Of a DNA stretch of 64,000 bases, positions 16,051 to 26,005 are shown piece by piece (position 1 is the first letter of the stretch; the number at the start of each line of letters is the position of its first letter). The notes under the pieces are model-generated. The model was not told where the DNA came from and ran no database searches. It saw only the letters and a list, made by a program, of their open reading frames with translations. Position numbers and translations under genes: made by a program. Source of the DNA: JAPPHA01 sp963664045 (GTDB lineage Bacteria > Pseudomonadota > Alphaproteobacteria > Rhodobacterales > Rhodobacteraceae); contig CAXXGT010000007.1 in the NCBI GenBank assembly GCA_963664045.2, positions 321,576 to 385,575 on the forward strand, read 5' to 3'.

Positions 16051-17286
16051 TTAGTCCCACTGTATGGCAGGGCAACCTGACGTCAGTATTTCAACACCAT
16101 TAGCGTTTACCACAACATTTTCTTCAAAGTTCACAGCCCCGACCCCTGGGCGCGCAATCAGTGTCTCGACAGCCAGTGCCATATTCGCTTGAATGACCGT
16201 GTCGTCGTTGTCCATAATCCACGGGCCGCCAATATCCAAGCCAATTGCGTGGCCAAAAAATGGGAACAGGTTACTAAACGCATCAACTTCACCCTCAGCA
16301 TTGCTTGAGTTAGAAAAACCGTTGTCATCCAACCATTTGGATCCCCGTCGATGAAGATCACCAAAGGTCGTCTTACCCGGAACAATCCCGCCTATGATAT
16401 GATGGATCATCCAAACAGCGCCTTCGAGCAATTCCCTTTGCTCATCATCAGGTTTCCGGCCGACAACTGTCGATCTGGCGAAATCAGTGTAATAACCATT
16501 GACCGGACCCCATTGGTCACAATGAACCAAATCGCCCGTCTGTAATTTCCGCGTCACATTCCAATGTGGAATGCCCGAACTGCCCATATAGTGAATAGAG
16601 TTGGGACCACTGGAAATCGCGACGTCTTGCTGGGTTCCGCCATTCGCGGCCAGTGCCTGAAAACCCGCACCGATAACATCGCCTTCAGTATTGCCCTCAG
16701 CCACCGCCGCCATTGTCGCGTTCATCCATTGAACCCCAACTTCCGCGGCGTGTCGTACATGAGCAATTTCGGCAGGGCTTTTTATCAGACAAACCTCATC
16801 CAAAATGTCATCGGCCGGCACAAAATTAAATTTGGTTCCGCCGTTTCGAGCTTCCATTCGGCGCAAGGCGCTCACCAAAAAAGACATCATGCCCACAAGT
16901 CCGATGCGTTTGTCCGCCAAACCCATTGCTTTCAGAATATCAGCTGTTCCCGCTGTAATATCCGTCATGCAGCGCACATCATCTACTTTGATTCGGTCTT
17001 CAGGATCATCCACATAGTCGGTCACTAAAATTGGATCGCCGTCGACCGGCAAGATTAGCGCACCATGCCCGCGACTCCCCCAACTCGATCGGTCAGGCAC
17101 ACATGGAAACAAAGACACAAAGTTGGTCAGATAATAGAGATCACCATATGTTTCGACACTACTTCCACCCCGTGACCAGATCAACAGCGCATCAAAACCG
17201 CTCTCCTTCGCTTTCTGCTTGACTGTTTCGCGGCGCATTAAAAACTCTTCATCAGGAATTTGTGGATGTAGCATCTTTGGCTCCAT
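16051..17286 (-). CDS. M24-family metallopeptidase / creatinase-like hydrolase
   Basis: A 411-residue protein with a creatinase N-terminal domain (about residues 15-160) and a pita-bread M24 domain. All five metal-ligand positions look present: Asp in VHCDQWG, Asp in YYTDFARS, His in FFGHAIGL, Glu in ALAVETLIA and Glu in VNFEENVVV. M24 enzymes cleave Xaa-Pro peptides or related C-N bonds. It is the last gene of a complement-strand run and starts 3 bp after the amidase stop, so the real substrate may be the amide handled by that cluster rather than a peptide. AT-rich relative to flanking blocks. Confidence 0.85.
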   Translation of the reverse strand: MEPKMLHPQIPDEEFLMRRETVKQKAKESGFDALLIWSRGGSSVETYGDLYYLTNFVSLFPCVPDRSSWGSRGHGALILPVDGDPILVTDYVDDPEDRIKVDDVRCMTDITAGTADILKAMGLADKRIGLVGMMSFLVSALRRMEARNGGTKFNFVPADDILDEVCLIKSPAEIAHVRHAAEVGVQWMNATMAAVAEGNTEGDVIGAGFQALAANGGTQQDVAISSGPNSIHYMGSSGIPHWNVTRKLQTGDLVHCDQWGPVNGYYTDFARSTVVGRKPDDEQRELLEGAVWMIHHIIGGIVPGKTTFGDLHRRGSKWLDDNGFSNSSNAEGEVDAFSNLFPFFGHAIGLDIGGPWIMDNDDTVIQANMALAVETLIARPGVGAVNFEENVVVNANGVEILTSGCPAIQWD

Positions 17287-17288
17287 GG

Positions 17289-18695
17289 TTAAGTCAAAAA
17301 TGTTGGTTTAGGCAAAGGGTCAAGCACCGTTTCAATCGAGCCGGCCAAGGAGAGGGTTTCTTCGTCGGCATAGGGTCTACCGACGATTTGCATGCCCACC
17401 GGCAACCGTTCGCAAGTCAATCCGATCGGCAAGGAAAGAACAGGGGAACTGGAAAGCATGTTAAATGGGTGCGCCATATCAAACGCCCTCATCTTGCCAC
17501 TGGGCAGAGAGACTTCGTAGTCTGTATCGGAACCGTTGACTTTAGGCGCTGGAATAGCATTGGTGGGGCAGATTAGCGCCTCAAATTCATTGAAAACGCG
17601 ATTCATCTGCGCGTTCATTTTGGCTCGGAATGAGTCAACCTTGATAAGTGTCATTGCATTTGTGGATCGACCAATTTCGATGCATTGCGCAAGCGCCGGG
17701 TCTATGAGCGACAGATCGTTTATCCCGAAACTTTCTGCCATCAAGGCAAGCAGGCAATTCCAGTGCACGGCCCATTGGTCATACACTTCACGGGTCCAGC
17801 GTAGATCTATTTCCTCGACAATTGCACCTGATCTTCTCAGTAGTACGGCAGTTTTCAGCAAGGATGACTCGACCTCGTCGTCGACATGGCAATATCCAAG
17901 GTTAGTGGACAGGGCGATCCGGCGCCCTTTTGGAGATTGCGGTTTTGCCGCCGCCAATGAAAAACCACGCCGCTGAGATAGCATGTCAGACGGGTGATGG
18001 CCCGCTGTTGCTGCCATGAACAACGTTGCGTCTGCCACACAACCGCCAAGAGGGCCAAAATGCGAAATTGTGTCGAGCGCACTAGGCAGAATATCCATTG
18101 GGATGCGACCAATGCTCGGCTTAAAACCTACGACGCCACAGGCCGCTGCGGGAATACGGACAGACCCCCCCATATCCGTTCCTTCAGCCAGAGGAGCAAC
18201 GCCTGTGGACACGGCTACAGCCGAACCACCTGATGAACCGCCAGATGTACGTGACGTGTCCCAAGGATTGAGAGTGGGGCCGTATCGCTTACTTCTGGTA
18301 AAGCTGGAAAATGCGAGCTCTGAAGTGGTGGTCTTGGCGACAATCAAGGCGCCAGCAGCTTTCAAGCGCTCCACGATTACTGCATCGGAATTTGGTGCCG
18401 CATGGCAAGCAGCAAGTGATCCATATGTGGTGGGATGGCCGAAAGTCGGGGTCATGTCCTTGATACAGATTGGAACACCGTGCAGCAGGCGGAGTGGTGA
18501 TCCGGATTGTCTTTCCAAATCAAGCTTTTCTGCAACATTTAGAGCGTCTTCTGCGGCAACATGAGTGAATGCGTTGAACTGTGGCTGAACGTTATCAATG
18601 ACACGCTGCGCCCGCTCAACAACCTCGCGGCACGTAATACTGCCCCTCCGAATGTTTTCGACTATTTCGTGCGCCGACTCTGCGAATTCAACCAT
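17289..18695 (-). CDS. Amidase (amidase-signature family)
   Basis: A hydrolase of about 468 residues using the Ser-cisSer-Lys triad. Lys lies in VPICIKDMTPT, and the serines lie in the signature SGGSSGGSAVAVSTGVAPLAEGTDMGGSVRIPAA, seen as GGSSGGSAVAV followed by GTDMGGSVRIPA. It converts amides to acids plus ammonia or amines. ATG 18695 is preferred over a TTG 18 bp upstream because GGGG precedes it. It sits between the importer permease genes and the M24 gene on the same strand, suggesting that the imported compound or its product is an amide. Confidence 0.88.
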   Translation of the reverse strand: MVEFAESAHEIVENIRRGSITCREVVERAQRVIDNVQPQFNAFTHVAAEDALNVAEKLDLERQSGSPLRLLHGVPICIKDMTPTFGHPTTYGSLAACHAAPNSDAVIVERLKAAGALIVAKTTTSELAFSSFTRSKRYGPTLNPWDTSRTSGGSSGGSAVAVSTGVAPLAEGTDMGGSVRIPAAACGVVGFKPSIGRIPMDILPSALDTISHFGPLGGCVADATLFMAATAGHHPSDMLSQRRGFSLAAAKPQSPKGRRIALSTNLGYCHVDDEVESSLLKTAVLLRRSGAIVEEIDLRWTREVYDQWAVHWNCLLALMAESFGINDLSLIDPALAQCIEIGRSTNAMTLIKVDSFRAKMNAQMNRVFNEFEALICPTNAIPAPKVNGSDTDYEVSLPSGKMRAFDMAHPFNMLSSSPVLSLPIGLTCERLPVGMQIVGRPYADEETLSLAGSIETVLDPLPKPTFLT

Positions 18696-18762
18696 TAGAT
18701 TCCCCGAGACCAATTTGGATCAGTCTCAATAGACCGGTTCATATGCTCTCGCAGTCATCCGG

Positions 18763-19707
18763 TTATTTTTCTTCAATAGTGAACGGCTTCATAAGCGCAG
18801 CCGGAACACCAAATTTTTTGTTCTTGTCCCTAATCACAACAACGGTCAGGATGATGATAGAAAGCAGGTAGGGCAGCATCGCTATCAGGTATGATGAAAC
18901 GCCTAGACCCAGCGTCTGAAGATGCGGGTGCAAGACAAGGAGCCCGCCGAAGAACCAAGCAACAAACAGACATCTAAGCGGGTTCCATCCAGCGACAATA
19001 ATCAAAGCCAGTGCAATCCATCCCTGACCATTTGTCATGTGCTCAACCCACACGTGGGTGTAGGCAAGTGCAAGATGTGAGCCACCAACGCCAGCAAGAA
19101 ATCCACCCAACGCGACCGCAATAAATCTAATCTTTCTTACTGGCACACCGTGAAGGGCAGCGGCGTGAGGATCCTGACCAACGGCCCGAACTTTGAGGCC
19201 GAAGCTGGTTCTAAAAATCAAAAACCAAACGCCTACTGCTGTTATGATCGATGCATAAACCAGGGCGTCTTGATTAAAGAATATCTCGCCTACAACCGGA
19301 ATATCTCCAAGAACCGGCAACTTCCATTGGTCAATACCGCCAATTCTGGCACCAATTAATTCTCTGCCAAAATATCCCGAAAGACCGGCACCCAGAACGG
19401 TAATAGTGAACCCGCTAACAATCTGATTGATATTGAGTCTAACGCACAGAATCCCATGAACGCAGGCCAGACCTGACGCGGCCAATCCGCCAGCAACGAT
19501 GGCCAGAATTGGCGAACCAGTCGCAATATCAACGGCAATAGAAACCAAGGCACCGAGAAGCATCATGCCTTCTACGCCGATGTTGATAATACCTGATAAC
19601 TCGACAACTGCCTCTCCGATCGCCACAAACGCCATGGGAGTTCCACGAGCGATTGCACCGGCCATTATGGCGGTAATCAAAGTTATCCAACTAACTTCGT
19701 CGCTCAT
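18763..19707 (-). CDS. BMP-type ABC transporter permease (YufQ/NupQ-like)
   Basis: A 314-residue membrane protein of the branched-chain/BMP permease superfamily (PF02653). Motifs are GTPMAFVAIGEAVVELSGIINIGVEGMML near the N-terminus and GVPVRKIRFIAVALGGFLAGVGGSHLAL near residue 195, with roughly eight or nine membrane segments. It pairs with the longer permease 19745-20842. Members of this class import nucleosides or related small molecules. Confidence 0.88.
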   Translation of the reverse strand: MSDEVSWITLITAIMAGAIARGTPMAFVAIGEAVVELSGIINIGVEGMMLLGALVSIAVDIATGSPILAIVAGGLAASGLACVHGILCVRLNINQIVSGFTITVLGAGLSGYFGRELIGARIGGIDQWKLPVLGDIPVVGEIFFNQDALVYASIITAVGVWFLIFRTSFGLKVRAVGQDPHAAALHGVPVRKIRFIAVALGGFLAGVGGSHLALAYTHVWVEHMTNGQGWIALALIIVAGWNPLRCLFVAWFFGGLLVLHPHLQTLGLGVSSYLIAMLPYLLSIIILTVVVIRDKNKKFGVPAALMKPFTIEEK

Positions 19708-19744
19708 TTCCTAAGTCCGTTTTCGCATTGACATGCTTGGCTGT

Positions 19745-20842
19745 TTACCGAACGAGAAGGAATCTGTTGATACGCTCGCTAACAAAGACGTTCACCAAAA
19801 AGCTTAGGTAAACAAATCCCATGAACACTTCGGTCGTGGCGGACGGCAGTCCAGCCATCAGCTGCAGGGCATCCGCGCCTGCGAACAGACCACCGATCAG
19901 GATTGAAACAGGTACGATCGTAAGAATTCGGTTTTGTGCCATCCACGCGATCAGGAATCCAATGTAGCCATAGCCGGGGGAAATACCTGCGCGCAATCTA
20001 CCTTGGATCGCCGAAACTTCACCCAATCCGGCCAATGCGGCCACACCGCCACCGACAGCCATCAACACAACGATTTGGGTCTTGATATTGACTATTGCGT
20101 AGCGGGCAGTGGCGGGGCTGGCTGCCATTAACCGAATACCAAATCCCCATGTAGTATAGCGCAATACAAGGAAGATCGTTACCGCCGCCACAAGGCCGAG
20201 TATCAGGCCCAAATGAACGGTGCCCCCACCAAGCGCGGGAAATATGGCGGCATCTGGGAAACGGATACTGTAAGGCCAGCCGTAATTGTCTTTTGAAGTA
20301 TCAATCCAGGGTCCGTGAACCAGATATTCCACTAGATAAATTGCGACATAGTTGAGCATCAGGCAGACAAGTATTTCATTGACGCCAATGCGTGCCTTAA
20401 GCAAGCCCGGGACTGACCCCCAAGTAGCGCCTGCCAGCATTGCTGCAATCATCATTGCTGGAATAAACATCCAGCCCGGAAGCCACGGCATATAGATGAC
20501 AACAGCGGTTGCTCCTATTGCTCCGAAATACAATTGCCCTTCGGCCCCGATGTTAAACACCCCACCACGGGCAGGCACGGCCACGGCAAGCGCACATAGC
20601 AACAGCGGTATGGCTCTGGTAAGCGATTGTTCGATCCCGGAAATACTGCCAAATGCGCCAACGACAATTTCCCACAAAATCTCGATTGGGTTGTTTCCAG
20701 TGGCCAACAAACACGTGCTCATCAACGCAGCGGACATGAGCACCGAAAATAGGAGAGGCAACGATCTGGCAAAACATAGCCTGGCAAAATACCCGAACGA
20801 CATGCTCAACGCGGCGGAATTCTCCGCGTTTTTGCAAGTCAC
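19745..20842 (-). CDS. BMP-type ABC transporter permease (YufP/NupP-like)
   Basis: A 365-residue membrane protein. Blocks ALAVAVPARGGVFNIGAEGQLYFGAIGAT (about residues 87-115) and GVAALAGLGEVSAIQGRLRAGISPGYGYIG are the hallmarks of the first permease of these importers. It overlaps the ATPase gene by 4 bases (ATGA), indicating translational coupling, and lies 37 bp before the second permease gene. Confidence 0.88.
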   Translation of the reverse strand: MTCKNAENSAALSMSFGYFARLCFARSLPLLFSVLMSAALMSTCLLATGNNPIEILWEIVVGAFGSISGIEQSLTRAIPLLLCALAVAVPARGGVFNIGAEGQLYFGAIGATAVVIYMPWLPGWMFIPAMMIAAMLAGATWGSVPGLLKARIGVNEILVCLMLNYVAIYLVEYLVHGPWIDTSKDNYGWPYSIRFPDAAIFPALGGGTVHLGLILGLVAAVTIFLVLRYTTWGFGIRLMAASPATARYAIVNIKTQIVVLMAVGGGVAALAGLGEVSAIQGRLRAGISPGYGYIGFLIAWMAQNRILTIVPVSILIGGLFAGADALQLMAGLPSATTEVFMGFVYLSFLVNVFVSERINRFLLVR

Positions 20843-22353
20843 CGCGCCACTCCACTCATCGCAAGACTGATTTCTCCTTTAGCTACGTCACCAACGGCAA
20901 ATGTATTGACGATTTTGCCCTTGTAAATCACTGCTATCCGGTCGCAGAGAAGTAACAGCTCATCCAGGTCTTCCGAAATCATTAACAGCCCGGTACCGCG
21001 ACATACCCGTTCTAAAAACTCATCGTGAACCCGTTTTAAGGTCGCAACATCTAACCCGGTCGTTGGATTAGCGGCTATGATCACATTGGGATCAAGATTA
21101 AGCTCGCGGGCGACGACGATTTTTTGCAAGTTTCCCCCCGATAGGTTCCCCGAACGTGCGGCCGGATCAGGTGGACGAATTTCGAATTTATTGATCTTTT
21201 CCTCAGCGAATTTCGACACGGCTTTGTCGCGAATAATGCTGCATTTGGAAAACGGCCATCTCCGAAACTCTCGAAGGACCAAGTTGTCCTGAATTGACAA
21301 GGATGGGGCTGTCCCCACCCCCCTCCGGTCTCCGGGAATATAGGCCAAATTGTCACCGCCACCTGATTGGGAACCATTGCCCAATTGCACAATTTGGCCT
21401 TCGTAATCTATCATCCCGAAAATCGCGGCAGCCAGTTCGTCCTGCCCGTTACCACTTACACCCGCGATTCCAAGAATTTCACCGGAATGAAGGTCCAGAT
21501 CAAGATTCTCAACACCCGATGGGTTGCTGCCTGACGACACCGACAAATTGCGAATTTGTAAAACAGTATTTTCTCCAGGTGCTGATTTGCGTGTCTGCCT
21601 TTTATCGAAGTCTTTGGCGAAAGACTTACCGACCATTGCCTCTGCCAGCTCCCGGTTGTTCAGATCATCGGCGTCGCAGTCGGCAACAACTTTACCCTGG
21701 CGTAGAATCGTCACACGATCTGCAATCGCACGAACATGGTGAATCTTATGTGTAATAAGAAGAATGGCACATCCCGTTTCGACAAATGATCTGATGTGCT
21801 TGAATAGAAGTTCTGCTTCCTGAGGAGCGAGAATGGATGTTGGCTCATCAAGGATCAATATCTCGGCGCCCGCCATCACCAGACGGAAAATTTCTACCCG
21901 CTGCCGTTCCCCCAAGGACAATTTCCACACCGGGGCATCAAAGTTGATGTCAAAGCCTAGCTTGTCGGCATTCGCACTCAAATGCTGCGACCACATTTTT
22001 TGGTTGAGCAAAACCGGCTGATCTTGCCGGCTAAGCCAAAGATTTTCAGCTACCGTAAGCGCCGGTACGAGGGAGAAATGTTGATGAACCATTCCAATTC
22101 CGGCGCGTTTCGCATCCGCAGTGGTTCTGAACACTACACTTTTGCCGTTAATTTCAATCTCTCCGGTATCCGGCTTGTACAGGCCAGACAGAATATTCAT
22201 GAGAGTCGATTTACCCGCACCATTTTCCCCGAGAACTGCATGTACTTCGCCGCCTTTGCAGTCGATCGATATATTGCTGTTCGCCAACACTCCACCAGGG
22301 AAACTTTTTGATATATTTGAGAGTTTTACAGATATTTCAGGCCGTTGGTTCAC
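20839..22353 (-). CDS. BMP-type ABC transporter ATP-binding protein (two ATPase domains)
   Basis: A 504-residue protein with tandem ATPase domains, as in YufO/NupO and RbsA-type proteins. Domain 1 has Walker A LGENGAGKST, signature LSLGERQRVEIFRLVMAG and Walker B ILILDEPTSIL. Domain 2 has GVSGNGQDELA in place of a strict Walker A, signature LSGGNLQKIVVAREL and NPTTGLD, the normal degenerate pattern for this family. It is cytoplasmic and energises the two permeases. With the binding protein at 26826 the importer is complete, although the operon is split into divergent arms. Confidence 0.9.
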   Translation of the reverse strand: MNQRPEISVKLSNISKSFPGGVLANSNISIDCKGGEVHAVLGENGAGKSTLMNILSGLYKPDTGEIEINGKSVVFRTTADAKRAGIGMVHQHFSLVPALTVAENLWLSRQDQPVLLNQKMWSQHLSANADKLGFDINFDAPVWKLSLGERQRVEIFRLVMAGAEILILDEPTSILAPQEAELLFKHIRSFVETGCAILLITHKIHHVRAIADRVTILRQGKVVADCDADDLNNRELAEAMVGKSFAKDFDKRQTRKSAPGENTVLQIRNLSVSSGSNPSGVENLDLDLHSGEILGIAGVSGNGQDELAAAIFGMIDYEGQIVQLGNGSQSGGGDNLAYIPGDRRGVGTAPSLSIQDNLVLREFRRWPFSKCSIIRDKAVSKFAEEKINKFEIRPPDPAARSGNLSGGNLQKIVVARELNLDPNVIIAANPTTGLDVATLKRVHDEFLERVCRGTGLLMISEDLDELLLLCDRIAVIYKGKIVNTFAVGDVAKGEISLAMSGVAR

Positions 22354-22413
22354 TGTGCCTACTCAGTTCATTGCTTCGTGAAGGGAGGAATCCGAGTATT
22401 ATTGGCTGTCCTG

Positions 22414-23049
22414 TTATTTTGGAATTGGGTTGGTCTGCACCACTTCTTCCGGCTTGTTGAACTCTTTTGGAAACGCATCTGGTATAGGTGTCAGATGGTC
22501 CATCCAAGGGCAGTTGCTGACGTATCTGGTTAATTCATAGCAGAACATTTTGAAGGAGCCGCGCACTGCGCCTGCGTCGTACATGCGCTCAATTGACAGT
22601 CGATGATCCGGCTCCGATGTCCACAGACAATCCTCCAACAACAGCACTTCGTAACCGCTATCAAGCAAACCCATCACTGATTGAAAGACGCACACATCGG
22701 TCTCAATACCTGTAACAGCAAAACGCTTTATGCCCAGATTGCGAAACACCTCAATGTTCTTGGCTTCTGCAACACAGTTATGCGCATCCTTGAAAACGCG
22801 GTGACCATTCTTTGGGAACACACTCTCCAGAGATTCCGGCAACATCCCATTTTGATCAACAGGTTCTTCGAAGGTGGCAACCGTTGGTAAATTCAACCAG
22901 TCCGCCAACATAAACAAATGTCTAATCCGTTCTGCAACGCCCTGAATGTTTCCGGTTTTTTCTCTGAATTCCCATTCGTTGATATAAAAAGGCTGCATAT
23001 CGATGGTCAGAAGACCTCCTGTCTTAACGTCAAACATTTTGTCAGTCAT
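22414..23049 (-). CDS. Isochorismatase-family cysteine hydrolase
   Basis: A 211-residue hydrolase. The Asp-Lys-Cys triad appears as Asp in LLTIDMQPF (residue 17), Lys in HRVFKDAHN and Cys in TGIETDVCVFQSVMG (about residue 118). Family members include N-carbamoylsarcosine amidohydrolase, nicotinamidase, ureidoacrylate hydrolase and biuret hydrolase, so amide or ureido hydrolysis fits the neighbouring amidase. It is the promoter-proximal gene of the complement-strand arm, with AGGAG upstream of its ATG. The specific substrate is unknown. Confidence 0.82.
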   Translation of the reverse strand: MTDKMFDVKTGGLLTIDMQPFYINEWEFREKTGNIQGVAERIRHLFMLADWLNLPTVATFEEPVDQNGMLPESLESVFPKNGHRVFKDAHNCVAEAKNIEVFRNLGIKRFAVTGIETDVCVFQSVMGLLDSGYEVLLLEDCLWTSEPDHRLSIERMYDAGAVRGSFKMFCYELTRYVSNCPWMDHLTPIPDAFPKEFNKPEEVVQTNPIPK

Positions 23050-23065
23050 CGTGTAGATCTCCTAT

Positions 23066-23103
23066 TTCATCTAGCCGTAGCTTGTTCATCTAGCCGTAGC
23101 TTG
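23066..23103. repeat. Two exact 19-bp tandem repeats
   Basis: TTCATCTAGCCGTAGCTTG occurs twice back to back (23066-23084 and 23085-23103), starting 16 bp upstream of the hydrolase start at 23049. This could be a regulator-binding repeat or a slippage product in the promoter. Confidence 0.7.
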
Positions 23104-23212
23104 GTTGAAACGAGATCGCAATGTGACAGCCGTCACCTCGAGGATTGGTGCAGCCCTGTTTAATCGGTATTTTTCAATTTGAATGTGAAAGCGCCTTCCA
23201 AGCCGAGGGCTA

Positions 23213-23755
23213 GGTTCTGGACCCATTAATTTGGTTGCCGCCATCTCGGCTGCGTGATTCAAGCCCTTGAGTTTCAGGGGGCGCTAATGAGCAATCTATT
23301 CTGGCTGACTGGCGAGCAGATGGCGCGTCTTCAGCCTTACTTTCCGAAGAGCCATGGCAAGCTGAGGGTTGATGGTCGGCGTGTGTTGAGCGGCGTTATT
23401 TTCATTAATCGTAATGGGTTGCGGTGGGTTGATCCGCCCCGAGAGTATGGGCCGCCGAAGACACTCTGCAACCGGTGGAAGCGGTGGAGCGAAATGGGTG
23501 TGTTCGCTCGGATCATTGCCGGGTTGGCTGCGGAGGGGACCGATCACAAGACCATTTTGATTGACGCAACCTACCTCAAAGCGCACTGCACGGCCTCCAG
23601 CCTGCGGTTGAAAAAGGGGGGTGTGGCAGGCTGATCGGGCGAACCAAGGGCGGCATGAACACGAAGTTGCATGCCGTTACCGATAGTCTCGGAGGCCCGA
23701 TACGCTTCTTCACATCCGCTGGGCAGGTCAGCGATTACACGGGCGCCAGGGCCCG
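23213..23755 (+). mobile_element. IS5-family (IS427-like) element, 5' part
   Basis: The left end GGTTCTGGACCCA, preceded by TA, matches the ends of the element at 13609. The element is cut near 23755 where IS4-type sequence begins, so the right end and most of orfB are lost. Confidence 0.75.
23287..23755 (+). pseudogene. IS5-family transposase orfA plus truncated orfB
   Basis: orfA starts MSNLFWLTGEQMARLQPYF at 23287 and ends at 23634 after the slippery run in ...KKGGVAG. The shifted frame (orfB) starts around GRTKGGMNTKLHAVTD and stops at about 23755 after VSDYTGARA, where another IS interrupts it. It includes the first catalytic Asp region (TILIDATYLKAH). It is the intact reference that shows what was lost in the copy broken by IscB. 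Confidence 0.8.
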
Positions 23756-23808
23756 TAGGCGCCAACTTGAGGGATTCCCAAATCAGTCTGGTTCTGATTC
23801 AGAGGGGC

Positions 23809-24375
23809 ATGACTGATTTCTTCCCCGAGTTTGAAGACTGGGGCGGGTTCGTTTCTGCTCTAGGTGATGTAGTTGATCTTGAGGCGACCGCTCGGGAAGC
23901 CCAATCCCTTTTACGACTTGCCATGCTTTATGGCCCCTGTGGCTTTTCGCTGCGGTCCACGTCAGCCTGGGCGACTTCGGCAGGGATCGCCGATTTGTCC
24001 GATGTTAGCGTTTTGAAGCGGCTTCGCGTGAGCGCAAACTGGCTGGTAACAATATGCCAAAGGCTTTTGGCGGATAAGATAGAGGTCCTGTCGCCTGATC
24101 GCCCGGTTGTCTCATTGGTTGACGGGACAACGATCACGGGACCCGGGAAGAACGGTCAGGAGTGGCGATTGCTCTGCCGTTACGGGGCTTCGGGTAAGTT
24201 CCAGGCCATTGAGATTACTGACAAGCATAGCGGTGAAAGCTACAAACATTTTCCGGTTCAGGCAGGGGATATTGTCATTGGCGACCGCGCCTATGCAAGG
24301 CCGTCCGGGTTGGAGCATATTCTGGATAGTGGCGCCGATTTCATTGTACGCTCAGGTTGGCGTGCGTTTTCACTA
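23809..24375 (+). pseudogene. IS4-family transposase, N-terminal part
   Basis: MTDFFPEFEDWGGFVSALGD through VVSLVDGTTITGPGKNGQEW (first DDE Asp) and GDIVIGDRAYARPSGLEHI (second Asp, in a DRAY motif), ending at SGWRAFSLRD. The gene is interrupted there by an ISAzo13-type element and resumes near 25640. Confidence 0.75.
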
Positions 24376-25640
24376 AGGGATCGTCACGAAATTACAGCTA
24401 CGTTGTCGGAGGTTGGAAGCAAGGTGTAGTTCCTGTCGCCATGGAAGTCTGCGCGCCGGATATCCAGGGCCGCCATCTCCGCTTTGCTGATCTTGATGCC
24501 GGTCGGGTAATCGTTCGTGTCCCTGTCGCAATAGACCTTCAGTCCCGTGCCGGTCGTGGTGGAGCCGATCAGGTTGATGATGGTGGTGAGGCTGTACAGG
24601 GGCTTGCCGCGCCAGTTCTGGCTGATGAAGGAAAAGAGCTTGTGCTCTATGCGGTTCCATTTGCTGGTCCCGGGCGGCAGGTGACACACGCTGATCTCGA
24701 TGCCGAGTTCGCGTGCGAGCTTCTGCAGTTCGACCTTCCACAACCGGATCCGGCTCCCGTTGGAGCCGCCGCAGTCGGCGGTGATGAGCAGCTTGCGGGC
24801 CCCGGGGTATCGCTTCTTCCCCAGGCGGTCCCACCAGCGCCGGATGCTCTCGACCGCAAATGCGGATGTATCGCAGCTGATCCCGACATTGACCCAGCCG
24901 ACATTGTTGATCACGTCATGGACCCCGTAGGGGATCGCCTTGCCAAGCTCCTTGTCCGCAAAGTCATGGACGCGGACCTCCTCGGGGGACCCTTTCGGAC
25001 GCCACTCACGACCCGAGTTCTTGAAATCCCCCACCAGTTCCTTCTTCCTGGTGTCCACGGAGATCACCGGCTGCCCGGCTCGTGCAAACGCCGCAACCTG
25101 ATCGTTGATGTGGTGGAACTGTGCATCCCGATCCGGATGGTCCGCACCCTCGCGGTTCTTCGCATTCCCCTGAAGCGTGTAGCCCTGCTGCTTCAGAAGA
25201 CGGCCCACCAGGGTATGGGACACCGAGAAGCCCTGATCGGAAAGCGCAGCGGAAATATGACGCAGGCTCTTCGATATCCACCGTAGCGGACGCTCGGGGT
25301 CTCCCCGGACAACCGGCTCCACGAGCGCATCGAGCGCCTCCTCAAGGCCGTCCTGGACCTCGACCGCAGGCTTGCGACCCCCGCCGGGACGCCGAACACG
25401 GCCCGATGGCTCCGGCTCCTCCCCGAGTTCCGCAAGACCACGGTAAATGGTCGAACGAGCGAAACCCGTCGCCGTCGAGACCAGGGTCACACCGCCACGG
25501 CCAAGGGGCAGGGTCTCGGAGGCAACGAACAAACGGAGGCTCTTCTCATCCAGATGCGGCGACAGGGCCTCGAACCGGCGCCGGATGGTCTCGATCGTAT
25601 CCATGCCACAAGTGAATCACATTTCGACTCCAGGGGGTAT
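24376..25640 (-). mobile_element. ISAzo13-family element inserted in IS4
   Basis: The borders are set approximately by the loss and return of IS4 transposase coding. It contains one complement-strand transposase gene that fills nearly the whole element. Confidence 0.6.
24384..25604 (-). CDS. ISAzo13-family transposase
   Basis: A 406-residue protein, full length for the family. The N-terminal helix-turn-helix is TATGFARSTIYRGLAEL. The DDE-type core has VISVDTRKKELVGDF (first Asp), LLITADCGGSNGSR (second Asp, the ADCGGSN block) and HLPPGTSKWNRIEHKLFSFIS (Glu in NRIEH). No frameshift is visible, so this transposase may be active. Its insertion split an IS4-type transposase. Confidence 0.85.
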   Translation of the reverse strand: MDTIETIRRRFEALSPHLDEKSLRLFVASETLPLGRGGVTLVSTATGFARSTIYRGLAELGEEPEPSGRVRRPGGGRKPAVEVQDGLEEALDALVEPVVRGDPERPLRWISKSLRHISAALSDQGFSVSHTLVGRLLKQQGYTLQGNAKNREGADHPDRDAQFHHINDQVAAFARAGQPVISVDTRKKELVGDFKNSGREWRPKGSPEEVRVHDFADKELGKAIPYGVHDVINNVGWVNVGISCDTSAFAVESIRRWWDRLGKKRYPGARKLLITADCGGSNGSRIRLWKVELQKLARELGIEISVCHLPPGTSKWNRIEHKLFSFISQNWRGKPLYSLTTIINLIGSTTTGTGLKVYCDRDTNDYPTGIKISKAEMAALDIRRADFHGDRNYTLLPTSDNVAVIS

Positions 25641-26005
25641 CCCCCAATGAGCAAACGATTCGCCTGTTTCGCAACGAACCCTTACGTCTCCGAATGGCGA
25701 TGCATTCAGCTTGCCGGACGCATTGGGAACGGTCATGCCCGAACAAACTGCTGACATTGCTGTCGCCATCCGCTTCAAGGGGCGTTTGCTGCCCGCTCGG
25801 TTGATACTTCGTGCCAAATCCAAGGAAGCCAAAGCAGCTGAAGTCGAACGCATTGAGCAAAAACAGCACCGGAATCGTCGGGTTGGTGACCCGCGCAGCC
25901 TTGCGGCGGCAGGCTTTGTCATCGTTGTGACAACGCTCGATGCAAATGTATGTGATGCCGACGAGGTTTTGGCGCTTTATCGCACCCGTTGGCAAATCGA
26001 AAATC
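25640..26005 (+). pseudogene. IS4-family transposase, C-terminal part
   Basis: Continues the gene broken at 24375: SLPDALGTV, ADIAVAIRFKGRLLPARLI, AAAGFVIVVTTL and DEVLALYRTRWQIE, the last being the YxxRWQIE block with the DDE Glu. From about 26005 it passes in frame into IS1380-type sequence. Confidence 0.7.
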